Shown: piece after piece, positions 12,960-24,655 of the stretch
Position numbering within the stretch: the stretch's first letter is position 1
Layout of the letters: each line of letters opens with the position of its first letter
Origin: Anaeramoeba flamelloides
Taxonomy: Eukaryota; Metamonada; Anaeramoebidae
Direction of reading: 5' to 3'
Length of the DNA: 64,000 nucleotides
Assembly: GCA_027625915.1 (NCBI GenBank)
Contig: JANTQA010000029.1
Location: forward strand, 7,316,001 to 7,380,000
Position numbers and translations under genes: made by a program
The notes under the pieces: generated by a model
What the model was told of the DNA's origin: nothing
The model's database searches: none
What the model saw: only the letters and a program-made list of their open reading frames with translations

Positions 12960-13571
12960 TTCCCAATACTAATAATTCAAGAGTATGTTAAAAATTTCGG
13001 AGATGTGCTAACAAAAAAATTATTTTGGTAAATTAGTTTAAATTCTATTAATAATTATTGATTGATCAAATGTTAGATACCATCAACTAATTTTATTTGA
13101 GTTCTTATATTTGAAAAAACTCAACAATAACCTTCTATCAACTATTCCAAAAAAAACACAAAACCACATATAACAGAAACAACTACTAATATAGATACTA
13201 TTTTTTAATAAATAAAAAGATCAAAAATTTCAATTAGCTTTCCAACAAAAACACCAATCTCAAGAATTTAAAATAAATCATCAAAATCTGCAATTATAAA
13301 AGGGAAATTAATAATTTATGGTTCTTGACTGTATGAAAAAATTGAAAAATTAAATTATTTTTACAATCTTTTTTTTTGGAAAGTTGAATGAAAATTCTAT
13401 TCCATTTATTTTGCAATAAATAGTAGAGGAGATGAAAAATCAAAAAAAAAAACAAAAAATGAAATTTATTTATTATAACAATCAAAATTATTTTTCAAGT
13501 AAACGAAATAGTTAGTTTGTGATTCCTTTAAATATTATAAACATGTCAAAAATTTAAATTTTAGTTTATAA
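12960..13571. mobile_element. Degenerate copy of the TA-ended mariner-like MITE family
   Basis: The interior matches the 13964 and 43195 copies: TTTAAATTCTATTA, then TTGATCAAATGTTAGATAC, then TTTTATTTGAGTTCTT. The right end (AAATTTTAGTTTATA) also matches. The left end is eroded, so the boundary is approximate. Confidence 0.45.
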
Positions 13572-13963
13572 AAGATATGTTTTATATATAAAATTAAGAT
13601 TATATATACCCTTTTAACACAAATGTTCAATAGGAAAGAATTTAATTAAAATTCTAAACAACCCCCTTTGAATTTATTTATAAAAAAGAATTTTTTCTGC
13701 TTAAGAATGTAGCAGGTATAAAGCCAAAAATTTCCTTTTTTTTTTATTTGACAAATATAGAAAGAGGATCATAAAATAAAATATATTAATGTGCCAGTTT
13801 CTCATTTCTTTTTTTAATTTATAGCAACCCTTAAAAATAGTTTATTCATTTTCTATTTGCAATACAAAATATAATGCCACAATAGAGTGCGGAATTGAAT
13901 TTTCAAGTCTACTTATAAAATTTTAATTGATTTGCCATTTCAGTATATTTTGATAGCTATTTC

Positions 13964-14500
13964 TAAACCCCAATTCATAATTTTTAACACACAAAAATTC
14001 GATTTGTGAAAAAAAAAACTTATTTAATCACTTCTCGAAGATTTACCCAATTAGAACCATTCACTAATTGAAATTTTAACACTTTTTTATAAATTACAAT
14101 ACTCACAAAACAATAAATAAATAATTATCAATACAAATAAATCATGGGTGTGTCAAAAATTTTGGAGAGAGCAAAACAAAAAAATACATTAATAAATTTG
14201 TTTAAATTCTATTAGGAATATTGGTCGATCAAATGGTTAGATACTATCAATTAATTTTATTTGAGTTCTTCTATTTGGAACAACTTTCAACTTTAACATA
14301 ATATAAACCTTGTAGAAAAATTTTGGTTCAACAAAGCAAATTAAGTAATTCAAACAATGGAATGAAAACAAAAATTAAAAGATGAAAAAATGATTTTCAT
14401 ATTTTACAAAAATCAAAATTATCTCCAATTTCAATGAAATTGTATTATTGTGATTGTTTGGAACGTTTTAGCTGGGTGGAAAATTTTGAATTTTAGTTTA
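13964..14500. mobile_element. TA-ended mariner-like MITE, older subfamily
   Basis: This is 537 bp. It starts TAAACCCCAATTCATAATTT and ends AAAATTTTGAATTTTAGTTTA, an imperfect inverted pair, and each end includes TA as in Tc1/mariner/IS630 insertions. The interior is about 80% like 43195-43736 by eye. An interrupted short frame starts ATGGGTGTGTCAAAAATTTT, so a transposase N-terminus may be the ancestor. Confidence 0.6.
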
Positions 14501-16677
14501 CTATTCATTTTATAAGAGAAAAAAAATTAAAAAATAATTATTATGTGGGATTTGAATAATAAACACATTGAAAGACAATGGGAATTAATAATAACTTTCA
14601 GCGATCCATTTGAAAATTAATAAACTATGAGAATGATAACTTCTGACATTATATTCTTACTCTAATTGGACCCTCTCTGAAATATCAATAGATGAGTATG
14701 TGTAGGGATAGAATCAGTTCAAACAAATAAAAAAAAGAGATGGCCAATCTTCCGTTTCAGCATTTTCTGTTTAAACTTTTGTTACATATTTAAATTTTAA
14801 CAGAAAATTTTCAACACTAGAAAATTTGACAAGATCTTTTTTTATAAATCAGTATAATGTTTCAAAAATCACGATTATAATTATCAAATCGTATATTTAA
14901 TAAAATCGTGATAATCAATAATATCTTGATATATCACAAATTGTTATATTCTATAAAATCATGATAATTATTTAAAAATCATGATAAATGCCAAAACATC
15001 AAGATAAAAAATTAATTGTAAAATAAAATCCTAGTGTATTTTGGGGCTAATCCAACAATATTTTTAACATGAAATTTGTTTGTTCAAAAAACAGATCTAC
15101 AAAAAAAAGTCATGAATTTTAAAAATCGATAACAAAGATACTTGGTTCAATCAAGAATCAGATCAAAGAGTTTTAATGTATTTTCTTTTGATTTAGTTGA
15201 CAAACGTATAACCCTTCTAACAACAACTAAATAATAAAATGTAAAAAATAGTTTCCGAGTCAATGGTGATATTATAAAATGTGTGTAATAAAAAGAATTC
15301 TTAAACAACCAACCCTTTATTTGTTCTTTAAAAAATGTGTTTTTAGTTCAAATTTTTTTTTTTTATTCTATAAAAACTGAAAGGGGTTGGAATACTTTTC
15401 AAAAGCTTTCACAACCCTAGCCAACATTATCACCAATTATAAAGATTTTTTGTACAATTGTTTTCTTATTCTTCTTTTAATATCTTTGTATTGTAAAGAA
15501 AACACAACTAGAGCTTTGAGGTATTTGTTTGATCGATCACCAATAAGAAGAAAAATTCCACTTTATTCTTTTTTATTATATAAAATTTCAAGGTAACAAC
15601 TCCATTGTAAGAAAACATCTCTGTCTTATATTGAAGTATATTGTTGAAATGGGTTATTATTTATTTGATCATAAAATTTACAGGAGCTTTTACCTTTATA
15701 AAAAAAAAAATAAAAGTAATAAAATTTATTCCCAATACAAAAAATCTCCTAGTTTTTATCAATTTTAGGACTTTCAAACATTTAAAAAACCCGAAGATAA
15801 TTTACAACACATATGAACACTTTCAAACATTTTTAAAGAGGGAAAGTGTTGTTAAAAGTCTGAAAACTTTGGGAAAGTCAAAATATTTATGTACTGTACA
15901 CCAAAAAAAAATTAACTATTTTTTGCGATTTTTTATTTTAGGGTGATTTTATGATTTTTTAGGATAGAATAGAATTAATTAAGATTTTTTCATTTTTTAG
16001 AAATTTATTACTAATGTAATAATAATTGGTTTTATTATCAAAAAAAAAACACCAAAAATTAACCTAAATAAATGATTTAACCCCAAATATTAATTACAAA
16101 TAGAGAATACATTCAATGTCTCAGAGTTCATTATAGCTTTTTATTATTAATTATATGCATTGAAATAATTGACTATGATTAACTGGTTATATATTTATTG
16201 TTAATTATTGTCATCTTAGAAGTTTAACCAAAAAACACAATATAAGAGGAAAACCACAAGAAAATTATCCTTTGATCTAATTGTGACTGTTATTTCTAAT
16301 TGTTTAGATTATTTTTGAAAATTAATTTATTTGTTTATGAAGATCTTGGTGTTGATTAAATTATTATTTTTTCAATCCAAAATAGTTTTAAATCAATTAA
16401 AAATTTATACATTTTCAATCGTAATTAATTAGGGATATTGTCCCGAAAACCAATATAATAATAGTTAACCCCGCTCCCTTTTTATAGAACAAAATAATTC
16501 TCAAAAAGAGCTTTTTATTAATTAATTGATAATAAAAAAACAATGAAACATTACTCTTGTACAATTTCAATGGAATGTTGATATCAATTAAATAGTTTTT
16601 TAAAATTAATAAAATAATAAATTCTAGACATAGTGAAACTATTAAAGAAGGCCAATTCTTGGATTTTTTAACTTAAA

Positions 16678-17209
16678 TGAACTAGATTCCAAAAATTTGG
16701 ACACAGTTTAAACAGTTGAAAGAACATCTTTACTGTACTTTAAATTCAAATTGGAAAGAATTTTGATTTTACAAACAATTTCATTTTTTGTCTTTTTTGT
16801 TTTGTTTTCATTTCCTTTTTTGCAGTTACGTAATCTGTTTCATTAGATCTCGAAATTTTTTTTCAATGGTTGATAGAAGGTTAGTGTTGAGTTTGTTAAA
16901 TTGGAAAATCAAATACAATTGGTAGATGGTATCTTATCATTTGATCGATCAACAATTGTTGGTGAAATTTCAACAAATTTACCAATACATTTTTTGTTCC
17001 GCTCGTTTCATTATTTTGGACACACCTGTTTTTATTTTTGAGTTTTAAATTTTTTTCTTTTGTTTGGATGAAAATGATTACTTATAAAAACATTAATACC
17101 TTGTAACTTAAATGTGGTTTTATATTAGGTTTGGGAAAATACAATAAATTGGGTTTTTTTTTGCCTATTTTTGATTTTGGGTGTGTCCAAATTTTTGGAA
17201 TGGGGTTTA
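16678..17209. mobile_element. TA-ended mariner-like MITE, younger subfamily
   Basis: This 532-bp copy is the reverse complement of 63341-63874, and the two are close over their whole length. The left end is (TG)AACTAGATTCCAAAAATTTG and the right end CAAATTTTTGGAATGGGGTTTA. An extra internal copy of the terminal motif (TTTTGGACACACC) lies near 17015. No intact transposase is present. Confidence 0.65.
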
Positions 17210-17869
17210 GATATTTATACATTTTTTTGTTATTAGAAACACTTGGACCATCGACAAAAAAACTCTCCCATTAGTTTACTACATAAAAGTTTTATAGCTT
17301 TTGGAAGAATGAAAAATTTACTAAAAAAACTTTGAATATCAATATATCACTTTTTGTACATTTATAATATAAAAAATATAGTATTATGTAAAGGTACGCA
17401 TATATGAAAAATTTGATATAATTAAATATAAATATAAAGAGTGAATGCTAATGAAACCAGGAATTATATTTTCTTTAAATCTGAATTTAATAAAAAACAA
17501 GATTATTATTACATTTTTTTGGGTATTTTGATATGGATAATTCTTGCAGAGACTATTTTATTCGAATAATTACTAAGAATACATATCAAGACTGTCCAAA
17601 ATAGACATCAAGAGATTTAATATTAGATCCAAAAAAAAAAAAAAATATTTCAAAATATAAAGATTTAAATGAATTTCTTCAAATTATTATTTATTATTTT
17701 TTTTTTCTTACTATTATTTTCTTTGAAAGTTAATTTGTAGAAATTAATAAAATTATTAGTTTATTATTTTTTTTTAAAGTTATTAGTTAGTTGAGAAAAA
17801 TTATATACCAATAAATTTGCAAAGAACAGATATTATAATTTGATTATGTGGTATTTTATGGGGTTGCAC

Positions 17870-17889
17870 CCCCCCCCACACACACACAA
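17870..17889. repeat. C9-(CA)n tract
   Basis: A run of nine C followed by CA repeats is a striking GC island in this AT-rich window. It follows GGGGTTG, so a short hairpin with the G run is possible. Confidence 0.7.
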
Positions 17890-18827
17890 AAGTGAAGCTT
17901 ACCATACATTCAACTCGATTTAAGTATGTTTTCATTGTTTGTAAATGATATTTGTTTTGCATGGTTCAAATTACTAAACAAAATCTACTCTAAATCTTTT
18001 TAAAAAAATAAAAGATTGTTATTTCCAAATGATCAAAGATAAAAATTTTCAATTTTTTTATTTTAAATAATTATTTTACATAATCCCGAAAGTCCATTAA
18101 CTCTAAATAATTTTTTTTTTCCAGGGTTTTATAAAATAATTTTTATAAAACACACAAGTAACTGTTAATATATTATTTTTTAATTCGAAAATTTTACTTA
18201 CTCATTATCAATACCTAAAACTAAATAGTTATTTTTTTATCTTCATCTTTTTATGAAATTAGTTGCATTATTATTTTTTTCCCAAGATTCCAGAGATAAT
18301 TTGCCAAAAAAATTTATTTGTAATTATTCAATTTTTTCAAAAAATTACATTTTTTAGCAACCCATCTACATTCCACCATAAATTTAAGAAAGTTATTATT
18401 GTTTAAAAACCTAGGCTAAAAAAATGAAAAAAAATAACTATTTTTCTAAACATATTTATATTGGTTATTTTTTGTCATTTTTTTTTCCTCAAGATGTTCA
18501 CATTTCAACAAACAATGACTCATGCAATCTGGCTCATTTTTTCAAAAACAAGCAAAATGTTTTTCTTTCTGGGTGATATAAATATCACCCTATCTAGAAA
18601 AATATATTGATTCTTTTCCCAACTTCGTATAAATAACTACAGATATTTTCTAATATGAAATCTGAATACTGGAAACTCAATCTTTAAACGTGTCTTGAAA
18701 TGCGATTTTTCTAAAATTTTTTTGTATTTTTTTACTAATACAATAATCATTTTTAACTGATCTGACAAACAAAGAGTCTTATTTGACATAATTTTTTTTT
18801 GGAAAATAATAACCAAGACACATTACT

Positions 18828-19012
18828 ATCAGTTCCACTTTTAAGAAATAAATTTTGAATAAAATTTAAGGCACAGAAAAATCTTAAATTAAAGTACATT
18901 ATTTGTAATTTCTTTTTCAACCAAGTTTTTTACTTGAATTTTGTGTCTTAATTTGAGATTTTTCTGTGCCTTAAATTTCGTTCAAAGTTTATGTCTTAAA
19001 AGTGGAACTGAT
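18828..19012. mobile_element. 185-bp perfect-ended hairpin MITE
   Basis: The arms ATCAGTTCCACTTTTAAGA... and ...TCTTAAAAGTGGAACTGAT are exact at the tips. They stay complementary for about 60 bp (AAATTTAAGGCACAGAAAAAT against its complement) around a loop of about 65 bp. It is non-coding. No clear target duplication was seen. Confidence 0.65.
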
Positions 19013-19080
19013 GTAATTTGGATTTTCCCGAATAACAAAATACTAAAATTTTAGACTTCTCTGTTGTAACCACTTTTCCT

Positions 19081-19644
19081 TTAAGGTTTACAATCCTTGG
19101 AATTTGAAAAAAGATTATCTTGAGTTGGGTTTAGTGATTTGTTAATTTGGTTCTTAACTGACCGATGTTGGTATTGGTATTAGTTTTAATAGTGATTCAA
19201 AATAACAATTTTTAACAATTTTTTTGTTTTTTTTTCCGAAATCTGAATTGAAGAATATCAGGCTAATAGAAGAAAGGTGTTTAAGAATAAATTTTGAATT
19301 TTGGGGTATAAAAATAAGAATTTTGATTTCCCTTTTTTACTCAATTAACCAAAAAAAAAAAATATTTTTTTAAAAAGTTCCAAATAAAACCAAACATAAT
19401 TAAAAATTTCAATCAATAAAACACAAATCACATTTTTATAACTTAACTTCCAATATATTAGTCTTACACCCTTCAATTCAGATTTTCGAAAAAAAGTAAA
19501 TATAATTGTCAAAAATTGCCATTTTGAGTCACGATTAAACCCCAAACCAAGTCCAACATCGATCAACTAAGAACCAAATTAACAAATCACTACACTCAAC
19601 TCAACATAATCTTTTTTTCAAATTCCAGGGATTGTGCACCTTAA
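19081..19644. mobile_element. TTAA-ended foldback element, copy 1
   Basis: This is 564 bp. It starts TTAAGGTTTACAATCCTTGG and ends AGGGATTGTGCACCTTAA. The arms are complementary for about 180 bp: the left arm has GATTTGTTAATTTGGTTCTTA, cut here to its core, and the right has AAGAACCAAATTAACAAATC. A 563-bp relative with the same ends lies at 27809-28371. TTAA at both ends recalls piggyBac-type insertion sites. It is non-coding. Confidence 0.7.
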
Positions 19645-20193
19645 CACATTTTCGAAAAATAAATAGAAAAAATTTACATTTCGTTTATATTTTAATTTTC
19701 CAGAGAAAAGTGAGTCCTCAGAAATAGAAAGTAATTTGTGATCTCCATTTGTTTGATCCAAACAGTTTTTTTTCTATCAATTTTGGAGTACTATGTTTTC
19801 GAAATGAGAGGAACCTTTCAAAATGAAAAAAGAGAAACGAAGTGACAAATTTTTATAATTTAACATAAAAATATTAATCGACAGATTTTAGTTGTTTGAA
19901 ATTAAAACCAGTCTCACACCTATAGCTACATTGTAGAAGCACTCTTCCAAATTAAACAAGTTTTCAAAATTGAATTTTACTCTCAATAATAAATGAATAA
20001 CCAAAAAAAAACTGAAGGAAAGTTAAATTATTTAACTTTTCAAATTCCAAAAACAAACAGTTTTTGGAGATTTTGAAAAAAATTTGAATAAAGAAAACAC
20101 CCCCAGGCCAACATTTTTAACCGACAATTCACAAATTTCATTGAACACAAAAGAATTCAAAAGATGAACATTTTTTTTTATTTCATCCCTGAA

Positions 20194-23100
20194 ATGAGCA
20201 AACACAAATCATCAAATCCATTTGATGTTCTTACACAACCAAAAAAAGAAAAGCCATTAAAGATTAACAAATCTGCTCTTCGTAAAAAAGAAAAAGAACT
20301 TGAAAAGGAAGAACAAAGAACAATTTCGAAGAACCAATCCAAACAAAAGCAAGAATCCCAACCAAAAGAATCAAAAAAAACTAAAAGAGAAAAAGATCGT
20401 CAAAGTGGTTCAGGAATAAAGTAATTATTTCAAGTTTTAGCAAGTACTTATCAAAAGGCTTTCTTTTTTTGTTTAAATTGCTTTTTTTTCTATTTTTTTT
20501 TTTTGTTTTTTTTTTTTTGCTTTATTTTTTTATTTTCTGAATTCTTTTTTCTTTTTTTACTCTTTTTGTTTTTCGCAAACCGCGGTTCACTTTTTTTTAC
20601 CAAATAACCTTAAAATTTTACAAATAATTGTCTCTGAATCTGGACTTCTTTTTCTATATTTTTAATATCTCTTGTTCGCCAATCACACCAAATTACCTAT
20701 CTCACATTACAACAAATCAAATCACATTTCTAATTTCAACCCTCTCTCAATCAAATGAATTTTCTCAACCTTAACTTTCTGCTTCTTTGCTAACAATTAA
20801 CCAAAGCAAAACCATTAAAAAAAAGGGAACAGGTAAAGGTAATTGGGGTAAAGAAGGTACCGCCGAAGACGTCACATCTGAAGAATTTAAACAAGGACTT
20901 CCTAATAACAGTGACGAGAATGAAGAACCAAAAGAAAAAACAGAAGAACAAAAAAAAAGAGAAGAAGAAGAAAGAAAACTAAAAGAACAAGAAGAATTAG
21001 AAAAGAATTATATTAACTTGGACGAATTTATGAAGAAAAAAAATAAAAAGAAAAAAAATTTCAAAAAGTTTAAGACCAGAAAAGCAAACACCGACCAAAC
21101 AAAAGATCTTGTTGTTCTTAAAAAAGTTGAAAAAGAGGAAACAGAATTTGTAAGTTATTTCATCCTTGCTTTTTTCTTTTTCCACTCTTTTCCCACAATT
21201 CGCACAATTCTTCGTAATCAAATTTTTCTCACGAGTTTTGGCTTTTATTTCCAAAAACAACCAAATTTTAGATCTAATAGAAAATAGAAACTAAAAAATG
21301 ACAATTAATAAAAATCAAAAAAAAGAAAATTTAGTGCTTAGTTTAGTATTTTTATACAAGCCATTTTTGAACATTCCATTAATTATATAATCATTTCTTT
21401 AAATCCAATTGTTAAATGTCTATTAATGCAATATTCTGATTTGAGATTTATAAGACGTAAACAAGCAAAGCGAAAATTTTTGTTACCAATTTAATAAAAA
21501 CATTTTATTCTTTCGATCTCGAGATCTTACAGCATTTTTTGATAGAGATCAAAAGTTCCAAATGATTTGTTGTTTATCAATTTTTAAAAGTTAAAAGCCC
21601 TAACTAAGGCATAAAAATAAAAAACTCAACATAAATCACAATATTTTTTTGTTTAATGTCTATTTTATAAAAAAATGAGAAATAAAATGAAAAAATTTGT
21701 TTTTTAGGGTTTTGTTGAAAAAATTCAAATGAAAATAAAACAAAAAATAACGCCATCCTGACTTTAAATAGTCTTAAAGTTGAACAAATTCATTTTTAAT
21801 TGATGCGAAAAGAAATTCTTATTTTAATATTAAAAATAGTTAAATTTATCAAATTCACTAACAATATTACGATCTTTTCTAAATTATTTTTAAACTCCAA
21901 TTTTTTATTCACATCAACTAACCCTTCTAAACTCCTTTTCAAATAAAAGGGCACACCTCTTAAATCATCAATACTATTGAATTTTATTGTTAATAAGATA
22001 ATTACTTATTGGTGATTTTCATTTTAATTATTCATTTTTTTCATTTTTTGCTTTTTTTGTAATTTATGGAGATTTGAACAGCCGGAAAATGAAAAAAACT
22101 AGAGAAGAAGAAATCAATTTGGAAATAATCTGCAAGTATAAAAATCTGGAAACAGTTTAAGTTTGATTCCGAATGAGCTAGATTTAGGAATTTTGAAAGA
22201 CCATTATTAGATTGATGTATGGAACTAAGAAAAAATAAAGAAAAAAAATAATTCCAACAAAATACCCAGATCAATTGTGGCTTTATATTGAAAATGAGAC
22301 TTTAAAGAACAAAAGTTTGACTTGTAAAAAGTTTTCAATAAAAAATAAAAGAGCTTTTTCCCCAATTCACCTTGCTCAATGGCGTTTTTATTGATTTTAT
22401 AATTTTTAAACCCCTACAATTTCCAAAACGAGATTTCTCATTTCAAATAAAAGGGTACATCAATTTTTAGAATAATTAATTTTAATTTTTATTGGTTTGT
22501 TTTGATGAGTTTTAAATATTCAGTTGAGTGTTTTTTCATGTTTTAAAGAGTTTCTTTGATTTTAGAATGATACTACAATTAACTTGATTCAATTATGAAT
22601 AATTCTTAAAATTTTCTGTGTCCTTTTATTTGAAAAAGAGTTTTAAACAAACACTTTTTTTTTATTCATTTCATTTAAAAAACTTTGATCAATAGAAACG
22701 AAATTTCAATGAAAAAATTTGATCTTTTAAGATAAATAATTTATATTAATTAAATAAAGAAATAAAAAGATTGCTTTTTGAAATTAAACATGAATTCTAA
22801 AATTGTATATTAAAAACGAAATTAAATTCACATCTTTTTTAAAAAAATCAATAATACTTTTGTTTTCCATTTTATGAACTCTTCAAATTTGAAGAAGGTC
22901 TAACAATCGTCATTTTGATTGAAAAATTCATTAGGGATCAAGATTTTTCATTAATAAAATTTTTGATAAATACAGAAGAAACAAAAATATGAAATAAATA
23001 TAAATTTAGCAGTCCTAAGTTTAACTTGATTGAATTGTATTAAAATTATACTAATTTTTTTTGAATTAATAATTTTTATTTATTTTGATAATATTTATAA

Positions 23101-23629
23101 TAGAAACAAAAAGTGCCAAAAAAAAAAAAAGGCAAGAAACAAACAAAAAAAAAAAAAAAAAAAAAAAACGACATTGGAATTAGATGTTCCTAATTATCAA
23201 AGCCCACAAAGAGGAAGAGGCCGTGGAAGAGGAAGAGGAAGAGGCCGTGGAAGAGGTCGAAATTTCAATAACAAAAATGAGAGTAAAGAAATTTCAAATC
23301 AAACCAACAAAACCGAGGAAAAAGATTTAAGAGAAGTTAGAGGCAGAGGTAGAGGCTTTTCCAGAGGAAGAGGCCGTGGAAGAGGAGGAAATAGAGGCTT
23401 TTACAGAGGCCGAGGCCGTGGAAGAGGTAGAGGTTTTCCCAGAGGCAGAGGAAGAGGAAGAGGCTTTAGCAGAGGAAGAGGCAGAGTCCGTGGAAGAGGA
23501 AGAGGTTTTAGTAGAGGCAGAGGACAAACTTATTATAACCAAAATGGTAATAATAGATATCAAAATCAAAAATCAAATATACCAAAACTTGATAACGAAG
23601 ATGATTTTCCAACACTTGGAAAGAAATAA
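20194..23629 (+). CDS. SERBP1: SERBP1/HABP4/Stm1-family RNA- and ribosome-binding protein
   Basis: Three exons: 20194-20420, 20807-21149 and about 23114-23629. Introns are 386 nt (GTAATT..AAAG) and about 1.96 kb (GTAAGT..AAG). Phases agree, giving about 361 aa. The family binds mRNA and idle 80S ribosomes in the cytoplasm. The Stm1-like start has NPFDVL (8-13). The exon 1/2 junction rebuilds RQSGSGINKTIKKKGTGKG, and GKGNWG with NLDEFM (146-151) marks the HABP4/PAI-RBP1 domain. An RG/RGRG-rich tail (about 222-326) is the likely RNA-binding and methylation region. The end, DDFPTLGKK, is the usual family terminus. MSKHK at 20194 is preferred over an in-frame ATG at 20164, because the family starts just before NPFD. 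The exon 3 acceptor is uncertain: 23114 and 23132 both keep the frame, and both fall next to poly-A tracts. Confidence 0.85.
22406..22651. mobile_element. Foldback element inside SERBP1-like intron 2
   Basis: The left arm ATTTCAAATAAAAGGGTACA and the right arm TGTGTCCTTTTATTTGAAAA are complementary. Pairing continues inward (TTTTTAGAATAATTAA against TGAATAATTCTTAAAA), giving arms of about 80 bp. A lone extra left arm lies at 21919-21990 in the same intron, so the intron took at least two related insertions. It is non-coding. Confidence 0.55.
23206..23520 (+). repeat. RG-coding GA-rich repeat
   Basis: Tandem AGAGGAAGAGGC/CGTGG-type codons encode the Arg-Gly tail of the SERBP1-like protein. 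This is the most G-rich part of the window, and its low complexity makes it prone to length change. Confidence 0.8.
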
Positions 23630-24593
23630 TAAACCCGATCTTGGCTTCACAACAAAAGTTACATCATCATCAACCAAGAAAAATTTTCTCATTTGTAGGA
23701 AATTTTGATTTTCTTTTTTTTTTTTTTTATTTTTTTTTTTTTTTTTTTTTTTTTATTTTCATTTTTATATGATTCCCCTTCTCCACTTTTTCTTTATTTA
23801 TTTTTTATTATTATTTTCTTCGATTTCAGATTATTATCACTTCCAAAAAAATCCACATTTTAATTTTTGGTTGACAAATAAAAAAATTACAAACAAAAAT
23901 AATTATATTCCCAAAAAAATATGATGGAAATAACAAAAATTAATAAATTTTTAAAAACAAAATATATGCTGAAAAACGAATTTTCAAATAAAATTTTATA
24001 ATTGTTTTTTATTTTTATAATTTAATTTGAGAATTCATTTTCCTTTTCAACAATATATTCTTTTTAAAAACAAATATTTGCTTTTCAATTGTTTTTTTGT
24101 TTTAATTTGTGTCACTTTTATTTTTAAACCAATTTTTGATATTTCTTTTGAAAGAACAAAAAAGTACCAAAATTTTCTTTATTTTTCCAATTAGGGAATT
24201 ATCTTCTACCTTGAAGAAGAAAAAAATATAAGTATCCTATTATTATTGGGTGTAAATTACACCTCGAGATGTGATCCATAGTTCAAATAATTGGAAAAAT
24301 TCAATTAGTAATAAATGACTATTTGTTTATCTATCATTAACAAAGAGAATTGGATTAAATTAAATAAAAGATTTTAAGAAAATAAACTAATTTTTGGTAA
24401 AAGTGGCTCTGTTTTTTATGAAGAAATAGAATATATTCTATGAGTTTTATCCAATATTCTTCTCAAAAGAAATTTTGAATTTTTTGATCAGATCATTTTT
24501 TTTAATTTCGTTAAATTTTATTTTTCTTATCTTTTTTCTTTTTGTATTTCCCATTATTTTTTTGTATTTTCTTTTTTTTTTCTTTTTTTTATT

Positions 24594-24595
<2 letters not shown>

Positions 24596-24654
<59 letters not shown>
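24596..24654. repeat. Uninterrupted T59 homopolymer
   Basis: Fifty-nine consecutive T follow a T-rich run broken by single C, A or G. On the minus strand this is a poly-A tract, which could be the tail of a retroposed sequence, although no body is recognisable beside it. Confidence 0.85.

Positions 24655-24655
<1 letters not shown>

Larger units (their letters stand above)
12423..20193. other. Intergenic region rich in miniature DNA elements
   Basis: There is no convincing gene in this 7.8 kb. The region holds Tc1/mariner-like miniature elements (about 12960-13571, 13964-14500, 16678-17209), a hairpin at 18828-19012, a 564-bp foldback at 19081-19644 and a C9-(CA)n tract at 17870. Short clustered words resembling AAAATCGTGATAAT recur at 14865-15000. 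Two short frames at 15387-15596 and 15641-15946 look mildly protein-like, but do not join in a consistent splice phase. Confidence 0.55.

Noticed and set aside
15387-15946. Two adjacent plus-strand frames resembling a spliced two-exon gene
   Set aside because: A GTAACA..TTTACAG intron between them gives incompatible phases, the first has no ATG start, and neither shows a motif.
22071-22230. Possible exon near GGAGATTTGAACAGCC in SERBP1-like intron 2
   Set aside because: Every frame has stops, and joining it would break the phase that links exon 2 to the RG exon.
23327-23708. Long frames on both strands over the RG-rich exon (Glu-rich plus frame, Ser-rich minus frame)
   Set aside because: They are shadows of the repetitive AGAGGA codons. 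Only the Arg-Gly frame continues into DDFPTLGKK, the family terminus.
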